A DNA stretch of 64,000 nt from Woeseiaceae bacterium. GTDB lineage: Bacteria > Pseudomonadota > Gammaproteobacteria > Steroidobacterales > Woeseiaceae. Location of the stretch: positions 124,001 through 188,000 of the forward strand of contig JAJFKS010000017.1 of assembly GCA_021773115.1 (NCBI GenBank), given 5' to 3'. Below the pieces are notes generated by a model that had not been told where the DNA came from, searched no databases, and saw only the letters and a list, made by a program, of their open reading frames with translations. Made by a program: the position numbers and the translations under genes. The first letter of the stretch is position 1; each line of letters opens with the position of its first letter. Shown piece by piece: positions 44,594 through 53,718 of the stretch.

Positions 44594-46081
44594 CTAGCGA
44601 GTAGTGCCGATGTCCGGGTAAAGCTCGTTGAGCGGGATGGATCGGCCGTCCTCCTGCACGATCCGGCAATGGTATCGCCGCAGGCCCCGCGGTTCGGCGA
44701 CACCACAAGAGTGCGCAATGATGCCAATCTCTTTGCGAAGAGATTCGGAGAAGCGTTTGACGCGTTCTGCCTTGTTCTCGGGCACGAGGCCGCGCTGCAG
44801 TCGTTTGTTATGTGTCGTAATACCGGTCGGGCAAGTGTTCTTATTGCATTGCAGGGCCTGAATGCAGCCAAGCGCGAACATGAATCCGCGCGCAGTGTTA
44901 ATAAAGTCTGCGCCCATGCAAAGCGCCGCGGCGGCCTCTGATGGGTTGATCAGCTTGCCACTCGCGACAACGCGAATTCGTTCTCGCAGACCGTGTGTGT
45001 TCAGCATGTCGACAACGAGTGGCAAGCTCTCTTTGATTGTGAGCCCAACGTTGTCGATCAGACTCATCGGTGCTGCACCCGTTCCGCCGTCGCCGCTGTC
45101 GACCGTGATGAAGTCCGGTGCTGACTCTATACCGCGCCGTTTGATTTCTTCAAACAGATCATCAAGCCAGCTGTATGCTCCAATCACCGCTTTAAAGCCG
45201 ACTGGCAAACCTGATACATCTCGTATCCGATTGATCATATCGAGCAAGTCATTGGCAGAATTAATTTCCGGGTGTCGGTTCGGACTGATTGATGCTTCAC
45301 CCACTGGAATGCCGCGTATCGCGGCAATTTCTTCAGTGACCTTTTCGGCAGGCAGGATGCCACCCTTGCCGGGCTTGGCGCCCTGGCTAAGCTTTAGTTC
45401 GATCATTTTGACCTGCTCGATTTCGCCAATTTCGCGGAGCCTGTCATCGCAGAGCATTCCGTCTTTGTCACGCGCCCCGTATTTCGCAGTGCCAATCTGA
45501 TACACAAGGTCGCAGCCACCCTCGAGGTGCCAGGGTGAAATTCCGCCTTCGCCGGTGTTGAGCCAGTTGCCGGCCATTCGCGAGCCACGCGATAAAGCCC
45601 GAACCGCAGGCTTTGACAATGCGCCGTAGCTCATCGCAGAGACATTCACGAATGACTTGGCCTCATACGGTTTGCGCGCGTACGGGCCGATGAGCATGGG
45701 TTCGCTGGGCGCCGAATCTTTTTCCAGCGTTGGATACGGGCAATTGACGAAAATGGGAGTGCCCGGCGGCGTTAGGCTCAGCGTCGAGCCGAATGCGACG
45801 GTGCTGTCGATTCCTTTCGAGGCGCGGTAGACCCAGGATCGTTGCGCACGATTGAACGGCAATTCCTCGCGATCTTGTGCATAAAAGTATTGCCGAAGGA
45901 ACTCACCAATACGCTCGAACAGATAGCGAAATCGACCAATGACTGGAAAGTTTCGGCGTACGGTGTGGGTCGTTTGCGTGATGTCGATGACAAAGATCAC
46001 CGCGATCACCAGCAGGATAGCGCCAACAACGAAGACGAAGATCGACGATAAGGTCTGAACCAGGTTGAAGGCGCTATTCAT
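44594..46081 (-). CDS. Membrane-anchored glutamate synthase-like FMN protein
   Basis: A 495-residue protein of the FMN-binding glutamate synthase family, like the central domain of GltB alone. Residues about 12-32 form a membrane helix (IFVFVVGAILLVIAVIFVI). The core shows GEGGISPWHLEGGCDLVYQIG, KPGKGGILPAEKV, TVDSGDGGTGAAPMSL and CMGADFINTARGFMFALGC; C-x5-C-x4-C (CIQALQCNKNTC) is the pattern of the 3Fe-4S site. It lacks the glutaminase domain. It starts 3 nt after DoxX, as last member of the MNIO run. Real substrate unknown. Confidence 0.88.
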   Translation of the reverse strand: MNSAFNLVQTLSSIFVFVVGAILLVIAVIFVIDITQTTHTVRRNFPVIGRFRYLFERIGEFLRQYFYAQDREELPFNRAQRSWVYRASKGIDSTVAFGSTLSLTPPGTPIFVNCPYPTLEKDSAPSEPMLIGPYARKPYEAKSFVNVSAMSYGALSKPAVRALSRGSRMAGNWLNTGEGGISPWHLEGGCDLVYQIGTAKYGARDKDGMLCDDRLREIGEIEQVKMIELKLSQGAKPGKGGILPAEKVTEEIAAIRGIPVGEASISPNRHPEINSANDLLDMINRIRDVSGLPVGFKAVIGAYSWLDDLFEEIKRRGIESAPDFITVDSGDGGTGAAPMSLIDNVGLTIKESLPLVVDMLNTHGLRERIRVVASGKLINPSEAAAALCMGADFINTARGFMFALGCIQALQCNKNTCPTGITTHNKRLQRGLVPENKAERVKRFSESLRKEIGIIAHSCGVAEPRGLRRYHCRIVQEDGRSIPLNELYPDIGTTR

Positions 46082-46084
46082 GAT

Positions 46085-46582
46085 TTACGAAAATCGCTTC
46101 GCGAGAAAATGATCAACGCTGAGCTTGCCCGCTCCACTGAAAATCAGTGGGAACAGCATTGCGATAAATAGCAGCGGAACTCGATAGTTGCCGAATCCCT
46201 TGTTGGAAATTGCATAGCCCTTCCACAACTCGGAAAGACTGTTCCAGTCGTCCGGCCAGTGCACGCCGGAAATCGCGACGATTGAAACGATCACCAGGCT
46301 GAAAGCCCAGAATCGTGTGAAGAGGCCGAAGAAAAGGCAAAATCCACCAAGAATCTCGACCCAGGTGGCCATGAACCAGCTGATTTCAACCGGAACGTGG
46401 TTGAACGGGAAGAGAAAATTGTCTTGAACATTGGCGAACCAGTTCTTGCCGCCAAATTTCCCCAAACCCGCCTTGCCGAACTCGTAGGCCATCAACAATC
46501 GAATCGGCAATAACGCCACGAAATCACCGGCCGGGGTCAACATCCCGACAACCTGATTCTTGAGTTTTATAAGATTTTGCAT
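46085..46582 (-). CDS. DoxX-family membrane protein
   Basis: A 165-residue protein with four helices of the DoxX type: LLPIRLLMAYEFGKAGLGKFGG, WFMATWVEILGGFCLFFGLFTRFWAF, and PLLFIAMLFPLIFSGAGKLSVDHFL near the end. DoxX proteins often accompany MNIO/DUF2063 RiPP genes and are thought to help electron transfer or disulfide processes at the membrane. GGAG lies 6 nt before the ATG; 11 nt separate it from the DUF2063 gene. Confidence 0.88.
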   Translation of the reverse strand: MQNLIKLKNQVVGMLTPAGDFVALLPIRLLMAYEFGKAGLGKFGGKNWFANVQDNFLFPFNHVPVEISWFMATWVEILGGFCLFFGLFTRFWAFSLVIVSIVAISGVHWPDDWNSLSELWKGYAISNKGFGNYRVPLLFIAMLFPLIFSGAGKLSVDHFLAKRFS

Positions 46583-46593
46583 TTTGTTCTCCG

Positions 46594-47367
46594 CTAAGCG
46601 TTTTTTTGTGTACCAATTAGTATCTGCAGTTGCCGCATTTCTTTTAGCGTATCCGCACCATGTTTAATCAGGGCTTCGACATCAGGGTATTGAATCTTGT
46701 CCGCGAGTTGACGAAGAAGCGTGTCACCGTTCAGACCAGTACTGTTGTTTTCCACAGCATCGAGTAGAGCCGCGGAAACGGCATTCAATTCGAGAAACCG
46801 GACTTTATCATCGTCGCGCCGATACACTGCGAGATAGACTGGCTGTTCAAGTGGCGCCGCGGGGGTAAAATTTGCCGAGATGCGATGTACTGGGTAGTGA
46901 TAAGCGAATGCCCAGCTCAATTTCGATTTAACCGGTGTCTCCTGAAGCAGGTCGCCATCGGGATCGATTCCGGTAAGGTCGTTTTCGTCGGGGGATACCC
47001 GAAGTGCCAGTTCGGCATATTCGTAGTGGGCGAGCTCAGTTGTATAAGGATGCACTTCATCAAGGCCACGGTATTCGTTTTGCAGGAACGCGAGAAATTC
47101 CTCGGGCAACTGCAGGAAATAGGGTGTCTTCGCACGATGAATTTTCATGAACTCGCGGATGGTTAAGCGCCACTCGCTATCTGAGAGAATCTTTCGGAGT
47201 ACCGGAAAAAATGTGGCTAGCAAGCTGGACAGATTGTTGAAAAACAACTCTCGGTAGATCGCCATGCGGCGATCCTCTATATCGCCCGGCGCGACCGCAT
47301 GATCCGGGTCACGAATATGGGCGGCGAACGCATACTGCTTATCCTGAAACGTGCGATCGTCAACCAT
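46594..47367 (-). CDS. DUF2063/HvfC-type partner of MNIO enzyme
   Basis: A 257-residue protein. The N-terminal part (FQDKQYAFAAHIRDP, RRMAIYRELFFNNLSSLLATFFPVLRKIL, FMKIHRAKTPYFLQLPEEFLAFL) is the DUF2063 'putative DNA-binding' pattern; the second half (VYLAVYRRDDDKVRFLELN, LLDAVE) is the HvfC-like extension that in studied RiPP systems binds the precursor and presents it to the MNIO. Its ATG overlaps the MNIO stop by 8 nt, so the two are made in step. The DNA-binding label is historical. Confidence 0.88.
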   Translation of the reverse strand: MVDDRTFQDKQYAFAAHIRDPDHAVAPGDIEDRRMAIYRELFFNNLSSLLATFFPVLRKILSDSEWRLTIREFMKIHRAKTPYFLQLPEEFLAFLQNEYRGLDEVHPYTTELAHYEYAELALRVSPDENDLTGIDPDGDLLQETPVKSKLSWAFAYHYPVHRISANFTPAAPLEQPVYLAVYRRDDDKVRFLELNAVSAALLDAVENNSTGLNGDTLLRQLADKIQYPDVEALIKHGADTLKEMRQLQILIGTQKNA

Positions 47368-48214
47368 TGGCGGACTTCATTAATTGCATGTCATTCTGCA
47401 GCTGCTTAATGCGACGCACTTCGTCGAGGAGTTCGTCCATTGGCGGGAAGTTAAAATCTCGCTCGAGTAGTGTTGGAACGGGTCCAAAATGCCTGTACGC
47501 ATCAGCGAGTAACTGCCAGGACTGGTTGTCGACCGCAGCACCATGTGTATCAATGCGCAAGTCGGGCGCTTCGACATAGTGTCCGGCAAGGTGAAAATAT
47601 CGAATGCGCTCAGCTGGCATGTCGCGCATGAATGCATCGGCGTCATAGTGATGATTGATGCTGTTTACAACAATATTGTTGATGTCCAGCATCAGGTCGC
47701 AATCAGACTCTTCCAGGACGGCGAGCAGGAACTCCTTTTCGCTCATTGATGAATCTGTCGGTGCATAGTAGGACACGTTCTCCAACGCTATGCGCTGCTC
47801 AAGAATGTCCTGCACACGACGCACGCGTCCCGCCACATACTTGACGGCATCTTCGGTGAATGGGATAGGCATCAGGTCGTACAAGTGGCCGTCATCGCCG
47901 CAATAGCTCAGATGCTCCGAGTACAGACGAATTTGGTGATCGGCCATGAACGCCTTGATGTCACGAACGAGTTGTTCGTCCAGGGGCGCCGGCGAGCCAA
48001 TGGAAAGTGACAGCCCGTGAATCAGGAACGGGTAACGCTCGGTAAAAAACCGCAATTTCTTGCCAAGCGCGCCGCCGACGTGGATCCAGTTCTCAGGCGC
48101 CACTTCCATGAAGTCGATATCGGATGGCGGATCCGCCATCAATTTGTCGGCAATCGGGCGCCGTAGGCCAAGACCTGCGCCTTGTACCGGGTATTGTGAT
48201 TGTCGATTACTCAT
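47360..48214 (-). CDS. MNIO (DUF692) multinuclear iron oxygenase
   Basis: A 284-residue TIM-barrel iron enzyme of the MbnB/HvfB/BufB family, which modifies Cys residues of peptides. Probable metal ligands are visible in HGLSLSIG, SEHLSYC, ALENVSYY, MLDINNIVVNSINH, YFHLAGH, IDTHGAAV and LLERDFN. The frame is open to 48349; ATG 48214 with GGGG upstream and MSNRQSQYPVQGAGLGLRRP fits the family start. Genes usually found in front of it encode a DUF2282-type precursor; here DUF1841 is upstream (59 nt) and no small precursor gene is seen. Confidence 0.9.
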   Translation of the reverse strand: MSNRQSQYPVQGAGLGLRRPIADKLMADPPSDIDFMEVAPENWIHVGGALGKKLRFFTERYPFLIHGLSLSIGSPAPLDEQLVRDIKAFMADHQIRLYSEHLSYCGDDGHLYDLMPIPFTEDAVKYVAGRVRRVQDILEQRIALENVSYYAPTDSSMSEKEFLLAVLEESDCDLMLDINNIVVNSINHHYDADAFMRDMPAERIRYFHLAGHYVEAPDLRIDTHGAAVDNQSWQLLADAYRHFGPVPTLLERDFNFPPMDELLDEVRRIKQLQNDMQLMKSANG

Positions 48215-48273
48215 GAGTACCCCGTTTTGAGTTACCTGAGCAGACCTGCGATACAGCGTAATTATTACAGGTC

Positions 48274-48699
48274 TCAGGCGTTGAGGCGTTGCAGGCGCTC
48301 CAGGTATTTTTGTTCGTCTGGTGCGCTGTTTTGACTTTGCGCCTCCCACAGTGTTTCTGCAAGGCAGTCAATCATTTGGTGCTCTGCCGCGTGCGGGTCG
48401 CCCAGCCTCGCGAGCAGCGCCTTGTGAACTGCCTGGATACCCGCCGGCCGATTTGTGGCAAGCTGCTCACGTACGCCAAGATGCAGTCCCATATGCAGGA
48501 ACGGATTACTTTGGCCACCCTCTGGGGTGTAGTCCTGGTCGAGTGCCTGGTTGGTGAGTACCTCGTGGTATTCCGGATGCCATTCCACGACAGCAGCGAT
48601 CTGACTTTCCAGTGGCGTCAGCGGCGTGCGATTGCAGAATTTCCCCCAGGCGTCCTTGTACATCCGACGAAGCTCGTCGCGGTCCTGGCTGAATATCAT
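48274..48699 (-). CDS. DUF1841 family protein
   Basis: A 141-residue protein that fits DUF1841: a start FSQDRDELRRMYKDAWGKF, the WHPEYHEVL segment and NPFLHMGLHLGVREQLATNRP. Its function is unknown; it is commonly found beside nth in gammaproteobacteria. Its ATG overlaps the nth stop codon by 4 nt (ATGA). Confidence 0.88.
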   Translation of the reverse strand: MIFSQDRDELRRMYKDAWGKFCNRTPLTPLESQIAAVVEWHPEYHEVLTNQALDQDYTPEGGQSNPFLHMGLHLGVREQLATNRPAGIQAVHKALLARLGDPHAAEHQMIDCLAETLWEAQSQNSAPDEQKYLERLQRLNA

Positions 48700-49331
48700 G
48701 CGGTCACCTTCTTCTTGAATTCACAGTACTCAATAATCGGACATTCGTAACATAAGGGCTTGCGCGCCTTGCAGACGTATCGCCCGTGCAGGATGAGCCA
48801 GTGATGTGCATCTTTCTTGAATTCATCCGGCGTCATCCTGACCAGTCGCTTTTCGACTTCCAGCGGCGTTTTACCTTTCGCCAGACCGGTGCGATTCGCG
48901 ACTCTGAAAATATGGGTATCGACTGCGATGGTGGGTTCACCAAATGCGGTATTGAGAATGACGTTCGCCGTTTTTCTGCCGACGCCGGGAAGTGCTTCGA
49001 GTTCTTCCCGAGTACGTGGAACAACGCTGCCGTGGTCCTCCACCAGGATTCGGCAGGTCTTTATAATGTTTTCCGCTTTCGTATTGTAAAGACCGATCGT
49101 GCGAATGTACTTCTTCAGTCCGTTGACGCCGAGCTTGAATACGGCTTCCGGCGTATTCGCGACCGGGTATAGCAAGTCGGTGGCCTTGTTGACACTGACA
49201 TCGGTTGCCTGCGCTGAGAGAATCACAGCAACCAGCAGCTCGAACGGCGTCTTGTAACGCAATTCGGTCGTCGGCGCGGGCATGTGTTCGCGCAGAACTC
49301 TATAGATTGCAGTGCGTTTTTCAGTATTCAT
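48696..49331 (-). CDS. nth: Endonuclease III
   Basis: A 211-residue DNA glycosylase/AP lyase that removes oxidised pyrimidines. The helix-hairpin-helix LEALPGVGRKTANV holds the catalytic Lys and AVDTHIFRVANR the catalytic Asp; the C-terminal cluster loop is C-x6-C-x2-C-x5-C (CKARKPLCYECPIIEYC), the 4Fe-4S site. It follows rsxE by 6 nt, the order known from E. coli. Confidence 0.97.
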   Translation of the reverse strand: MNTEKRTAIYRVLREHMPAPTTELRYKTPFELLVAVILSAQATDVSVNKATDLLYPVANTPEAVFKLGVNGLKKYIRTIGLYNTKAENIIKTCRILVEDHGSVVPRTREELEALPGVGRKTANVILNTAFGEPTIAVDTHIFRVANRTGLAKGKTPLEVEKRLVRMTPDEFKKDAHHWLILHGRYVCKARKPLCYECPIIEYCEFKKKVTA

Positions 49332-49337
49332 GAAACC

Positions 49338-50012
49338 TTATCGGTTCAGCTTTCGTGCTCGCCGCGAAATCTTTGACTTTGACTCCAGTCGGCGCCGGTC
49401 GATTACGTTCTTGGCCGCAATCGCCAAGGCGAGACTGAAGAACGCACCCGGCGGCAGGACCATCAACAGCCAGCCCTGTTCAGCGAGGACAAGACCCTGA
49501 ATGGGTTCGCCACCGAACAGCATATCCATTCGGGCGAACAGCGTTCCCAGCCCGATGATTTCCCGGAACGCGCCAATTGCCATTAGCAGCAGCGCAAAGC
49601 CGAGGCCCATCGCGAGTCCGTCAAGGATGCTCGCACCGACCGGATTGCGGGATGCAAACACCTCTGCGCGCGCCACGATTGCGCAGTTCGTGACAATCAG
49701 GGGAATGAAAATTCCAAGTGATCGATCAAGATCCGGAAACCAGGCTTTGAAGATCAGTTCAATGCAGGTCACAAGGCTTGCGATGATCAGCACATAAATG
49801 GGCACCCGAATTTCGGGTTGGATCCAGCGACGTGTTGCCGAAACCAGCGCATTTGAGGCCATCAGCACAGCGAGCGTCGCAAGTCCAAGTCCGAGACCAT
49901 TAACGAAAGTAGCCGTTACGGCCAGCAGCGGGCACAGGCCGAGTAGTTGTACGAGCCCCGGATTGTCACGCCAGAGGCCGTTCCTCAACTGATGCATAAC
50001 ACCGCTCGACAT
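49338..50012 (-). CDS. rsxE: Rnf/Rsx complex subunit E
   Basis: A 224-residue membrane subunit of the ion-pumping ferredoxin:NAD oxidoreductase. It has six helices; NPGLVQLLGLCPLLAVT and NCAIVARAEVFASRNP carry the two cysteines shared with RsxA that bind a membrane 2Fe-2S site between the subunits. The start ATG shares one nucleotide with the rsxG stop. Confidence 0.95.
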   Translation of the reverse strand: MSSGVMHQLRNGLWRDNPGLVQLLGLCPLLAVTATFVNGLGLGLATLAVLMASNALVSATRRWIQPEIRVPIYVLIIASLVTCIELIFKAWFPDLDRSLGIFIPLIVTNCAIVARAEVFASRNPVGASILDGLAMGLGFALLLMAIGAFREIIGLGTLFARMDMLFGGEPIQGLVLAEQGWLLMVLPPGAFFSLALAIAAKNVIDRRRLESKSKISRRARKLNR

Positions 50013-50662
50013 CAGTCCTCACCTTCGCTTTTGTCGGCCATGTCCGCAGGCGCCGCGAACAATGTGTCGCGATTTGACTCAAAATAGATAAGCGTCGCCT
50101 TGATGGCTTTGATAATCGCGCGCGGTGTTATCGACGCACCGGTCAACTGGTCATACGAGCCACCGTCAGCCTTTATTTTCCATTTGTCCGGGAGTGGGTC
50201 GCGCAGCGAATGGCCGTCAAACTGCAACACCCAGTCCGACTTGCCCGTTTCGATACGATCACCCAGGCCGGGGGTCTCTCGATGCTCCAAAACACGAACA
50301 CCGGTCACGCTTGCATCCATGGCAATACCGATGAGTAGTCGAATGGGCCCGGCATAGCCGTCACGCGCAGTGACAATGAATAATGCAGCGACCGGTTCAT
50401 CGCCTGCGTAAATTCGATACACAATGGCCGCCTCGGATCCGGGCAATTCGTGTGGTTGCTGAATAGTCAGCATCGACTCGGTAACCGGGCTGTCGAAAAA
50501 AAGACCCGCAAGGGCAGGTTTCAAGCTGCGTTCGACCCAGGCTTTCTTGTTGTCCTCAATACGCTGCGCCGTCAATTGCCAGGTCAATGCAACGAGTGCC
50601 GTGCAGACACCGGCAATTACCGCAAGCGTGATGCCACTTTTCCAGACCGGGCGATCAGTCAT
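50012..50662 (-). CDS. rsxG: Rnf/Rsx complex subunit G
   Basis: A 216-residue flavoprotein with one N-terminal helix (ITLAVIAGVCTALVALTW) and a periplasmic FMN-binding domain. The site for covalent FMN attachment is in QLTGASITPRAI, where the second Thr is the likely residue (S/TGA-S/T-x-T). VLEHRETPGLGDRIE is another landmark. It overlaps rsxD by 8 nt and rsxE by 1 nt. ApbE, which attaches the flavin, is not in this window. Confidence 0.95.
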   Translation of the reverse strand: MTDRPVWKSGITLAVIAGVCTALVALTWQLTAQRIEDNKKAWVERSLKPALAGLFFDSPVTESMLTIQQPHELPGSEAAIVYRIYAGDEPVAALFIVTARDGYAGPIRLLIGIAMDASVTGVRVLEHRETPGLGDRIETGKSDWVLQFDGHSLRDPLPDKWKIKADGGSYDQLTGASITPRAIIKAIKATLIYFESNRDTLFAAPADMADKSEGED

Positions 50663-51710
50663 TTTTCGTATCCTGCTCGTTATGCCCGATGATGTGTGGG
50701 CGAGTCAGGGAATCAATCATCGGAACGGCCATGTTCATCAGCAATACGGCGAATGCGACGCCGTCGGAATAACTGCCCCAGCGACGGATGCAGTAGATGA
50801 GCACCCCAATGCCTATGCCATAGAATAGCCGTCCCCTGGGACTTGTCGCCGCTGATACCGGGTCCGTCGCGATAAAGAACGCGCACAGGATCGTCGCGCC
50901 GCTGAAGAGGTGAAAGCCGGGGCTCGCGTGCGATCCCGGGTCGAACATGTACATGATGGTTGCTGGCACCAACAGGCCGAGGCCCACGCCAATCGGTATT
51001 TGCCAGCGAATGATCTTGCGGATCATTAGCCAGAATCCGCCTATCGCCAGGAAATTGCCGATCCATTCCCAACCCCGTCCGCCGAAGTCGCCCATAATCG
51101 GAATCGCCCGAATTTCGACCGACGTTCGCGCATTGTTCAGTCCCGATTTCATGACGTCGAGCGGCGTTGCCCGACTGATGGCGTCAAAAGAAATGGCGTC
51201 GGGCAGTCCGCCGGTCAGCGTGAATTGCAGCGATTGCAATATGGTCAGCTGTTGGTAGTCAAGATCCCCCATACGCGGTGCAACCCACAAGTTCAAGTGC
51301 ATCGGAAATGCAACCAGAACCACAACGTAGCCTGCCATCGCCGGATTGAAAATATTGAAGCCCAAACCGCCGTACAGGTGCTTTGCCACGATCACGGCAA
51401 ACAATGCGCCGGTCGCAGTCACCCACCACGGTGTCAGGGACGGTAATGCGAATGCGAATAACGCCGCTGTTACCAATGCGCTGTAGTCTGTCAGGCCGGT
51501 TTGGGGACGACGACTTCGCAAGCCGAGCATCAACGCTTCACCACCCACCGCAAAAATTGCGGCAACGAGCAGATTGAAAATAAACCCAGGGCCGAAAAAC
51601 CAGACATGCGCCATCGCGGCGGGCACGAGTGCTGCCAACACCTGCAGCATTATCGACGAGACACTGACCTCCGGAATCAGATATGGGGCTTCGCGGCGCT
51701 GGAACTCCAT
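50655..51710 (-). CDS. rsxD: Rnf/Rsx complex subunit D
   Basis: A 351-residue membrane subunit with about ten helices. The covalent FMN motif FSGATI, followed by FFIATDPVSAATSPRGR, is clear; GGLGFNIFNPAMAGY is another conserved piece. It moves ions with electron flow. It shares one nucleotide with the rsxC stop. Confidence 0.95.
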   Translation of the reverse strand: MEFQRREAPYLIPEVSVSSIMLQVLAALVPAAMAHVWFFGPGFIFNLLVAAIFAVGGEALMLGLRSRRPQTGLTDYSALVTAALFAFALPSLTPWWVTATGALFAVIVAKHLYGGLGFNIFNPAMAGYVVVLVAFPMHLNLWVAPRMGDLDYQQLTILQSLQFTLTGGLPDAISFDAISRATPLDVMKSGLNNARTSVEIRAIPIMGDFGGRGWEWIGNFLAIGGFWLMIRKIIRWQIPIGVGLGLLVPATIMYMFDPGSHASPGFHLFSGATILCAFFIATDPVSAATSPRGRLFYGIGIGVLIYCIRRWGSYSDGVAFAVLLMNMAVPMIDSLTRPHIIGHNEQDTKND

Positions 51711-53230
51711 TACTCCGAGTCCCCTGTGTCCTGCTTCTTGCGCTTCAGGATTTCGGCGATGGCAGCTGGCCCGGCCCTTTTCGCTGACGCTTTTTGCGCA
51801 GACAGCTCCGACTCCCGCTCGACGCGTTCGCGACGCAAGCGATCATTGCGTGCTTCAAATCGAAGGCGCGCTCTGACTGCGCGTGCTTTCTCATCAGCGA
51901 GTTCGCGAATTCGACCCTTCGCCATTCGAAAATCGGCCGTCAACGGAATGTGGCTGGGGCAAACGACATCGCAACAACCACACTCGATACAATCAATGAG
52001 CCCGAACTCGCGTAATTTCACTTCATTGTCGGCACAGGCGTACCAAAATAGCTGCTGAGGCAATAGTTGCACCGGGCAAACGGACGCACATTCACCACAA
52101 CGTATGCAGGGCAGCTCGGGGCCCGCCGATGGCATTTCGGACAATACTAGAATGCAGTTGGTCGCCTTCACAAGCGGCACCCGATCGCTTGTGACTGAAT
52201 TGCCGGTCATAGGGCCGCCAATAATCAGTTGCTTCGCGCGTTCGTTGTAGCCACCCGTGAATTCGACAATATCGGCGATTGTTGTGCCGATTCGAGCGCG
52301 AACATTCATTGGCTTGTTGACACCATCACCGGTAACGGTGGTAATGCGCGAGATTAGCGCCTGACCGCCGATGATCCAGTCGTGAATCGCGGCAGCGGTT
52401 CCGACATTCTGAACCAAACAGCCGACATCAGATGGCAGACCACCGCTCGGGACTTCGCGATTGGTGACGAGTTGTACCAGTTGATCTTCGCCACCGGACG
52501 GGTAAATGGTTGGCACTTGCTTGATCACGATGTGTGCATTTTCCACCTGGGCCAGCACCTCGCCTAGTTTCCGAATGGCCTCTGGCTTGTCGCTTTCGAC
52601 AGCAATGAAGCAGACGTCGATTTGCAGTGCATGCATCAGAATTTGTGCGCCGCTGATCACTTCGGCCGCTCGTTCACGCATCAACATGTCGTCGCAACTG
52701 ATATAGGATTCGCACTCAACGCCATTGAGTATGAGGTGGTCGATGCTGCATGTGCGAGCCTGCATGAGTTTCTGGGCAGTCGGAAACACTGCACCGCCGA
52801 GACCAACGATGCCGCCTTGCAGCACTTGAGCGAGTAACTCCTGCGGTGACAGCGTTTTGTAATCGAGATGCACGATGGTGGCGTCAATTAACTCATCGAG
52901 ACCGTCACATTCGATCACGATGCACGGCGCCGTTTCGCCATTGCGTCGGGCGACCGGCCACGGTTCAATTGCAACGACTGTGCCAGACGATGACGCGTGA
53001 ACCGGAGCACTGAGTGTGCCATCCGATGCAGCAACCAACTGGCCTTTCAGGACGCGCTCGCCGATCGTGACAACGGGTTGAGCCGCGTCGCCGACATGTT
53101 GCTTGATCGGCAGTATCAACTGTGCCGGCACAGGAACGTCTTGAATCGCTTGTGCTGTCGACTCCGTCTTGTTCCCCGGAAGTCGCAGGCCACCACTCAG
53201 CTTGCCGAGGTCATAGGTCGGGGCGCTCAC
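51710..53230 (-). CDS. rsxC: Rnf/Rsx complex subunit C
   Basis: A 506-residue peripheral subunit that binds NADH, FMN and two 4Fe-4S clusters. GGIVGLGGAVFPT and the NGVECE motif form the nucleotide/FMN part; the clusters are CIRCGECASVCP and CIECGCCDVVCP. The tail after them is a short charged Ala/Arg-rich stretch; the long Ala/Lys repeat seen in enterobacterial RsxC (about 740 residues) is absent. It overlaps rsxB by 4 nt. Confidence 0.95.
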   Translation of the reverse strand: MSAPTYDLGKLSGGLRLPGNKTESTAQAIQDVPVPAQLILPIKQHVGDAAQPVVTIGERVLKGQLVAASDGTLSAPVHASSSGTVVAIEPWPVARRNGETAPCIVIECDGLDELIDATIVHLDYKTLSPQELLAQVLQGGIVGLGGAVFPTAQKLMQARTCSIDHLILNGVECESYISCDDMLMRERAAEVISGAQILMHALQIDVCFIAVESDKPEAIRKLGEVLAQVENAHIVIKQVPTIYPSGGEDQLVQLVTNREVPSGGLPSDVGCLVQNVGTAAAIHDWIIGGQALISRITTVTGDGVNKPMNVRARIGTTIADIVEFTGGYNERAKQLIIGGPMTGNSVTSDRVPLVKATNCILVLSEMPSAGPELPCIRCGECASVCPVQLLPQQLFWYACADNEVKLREFGLIDCIECGCCDVVCPSHIPLTADFRMAKGRIRELADEKARAVRARLRFEARNDRLRRERVERESELSAQKASAKRAGPAAIAEILKRKKQDTGDSE

Positions 53231-53712
53231 GCAACAGGCCTCATGCTGATACAGTCGACCGGGCAGGGTGCAACACAGAGTTCACATCCTGTGCATTCGC
53301 TTTCGATTATTGTGTGCATCAGCTGGTGTGCGCCGACGATCGCGTCGACCGGGCAGGCGCTCCGGCAATGCGTGCAGCCTATACAAAGTGACTCGTCGAT
53401 CACGGCAACCGAGGGTTCCGACGATACTGCAATGGGAATTGCCTCACGACCGAGCAGTGAGGCCAGCCGCCGAACAGTTTCATCACCGCCGGGTGGGCAA
53501 AGATTAATTGCCGCTGAACCCTCGACGACGGCGGCCGCATACGGCCGGCATCCGGCGTAGCCGCATTGTGCGCATTGCGTTTGCGGGAGTAATTCATTGA
53601 CCTGTTCCACGAGATCGCCTTCGTCGGACGGCAAACGACGCGAGGCGTAACTGAGGCCGATGCCCGCGAGCAGGCCGATAGCGGCAATCGTGATGACGGC
53701 GGTCCATATCAT
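53227..53712 (-). CDS. rsxB: Rnf/Rsx complex subunit B
   Basis: A 161-residue ferredoxin-like subunit with an N-terminal membrane helix (AVITIAAIGLLAGIGLSYA). The first cluster loop is TQCAQCGYAGCRPYA with the later Cys in NLCPPGG; two further 4Fe-4S motifs are CIGCTHCRSACP and CTGCELCVAPCP. It is shorter than the usual 180-190 residues at the C-terminus. It starts 6 nt after rsxA. Confidence 0.95.
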   Translation of the reverse strand: MIWTAVITIAAIGLLAGIGLSYASRRLPSDEGDLVEQVNELLPQTQCAQCGYAGCRPYAAAVVEGSAAINLCPPGGDETVRRLASLLGREAIPIAVSSEPSVAVIDESLCIGCTHCRSACPVDAIVGAHQLMHTIIESECTGCELCVAPCPVDCISMRPVA

Positions 53713-53718
53713 GGTAGG

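Noticed and set aside
48215..48273. RiPP precursor gene directly before the MNIO
   Set aside because: Only 59 nt are free and no start, signal peptide or Cys-rich frame fits.
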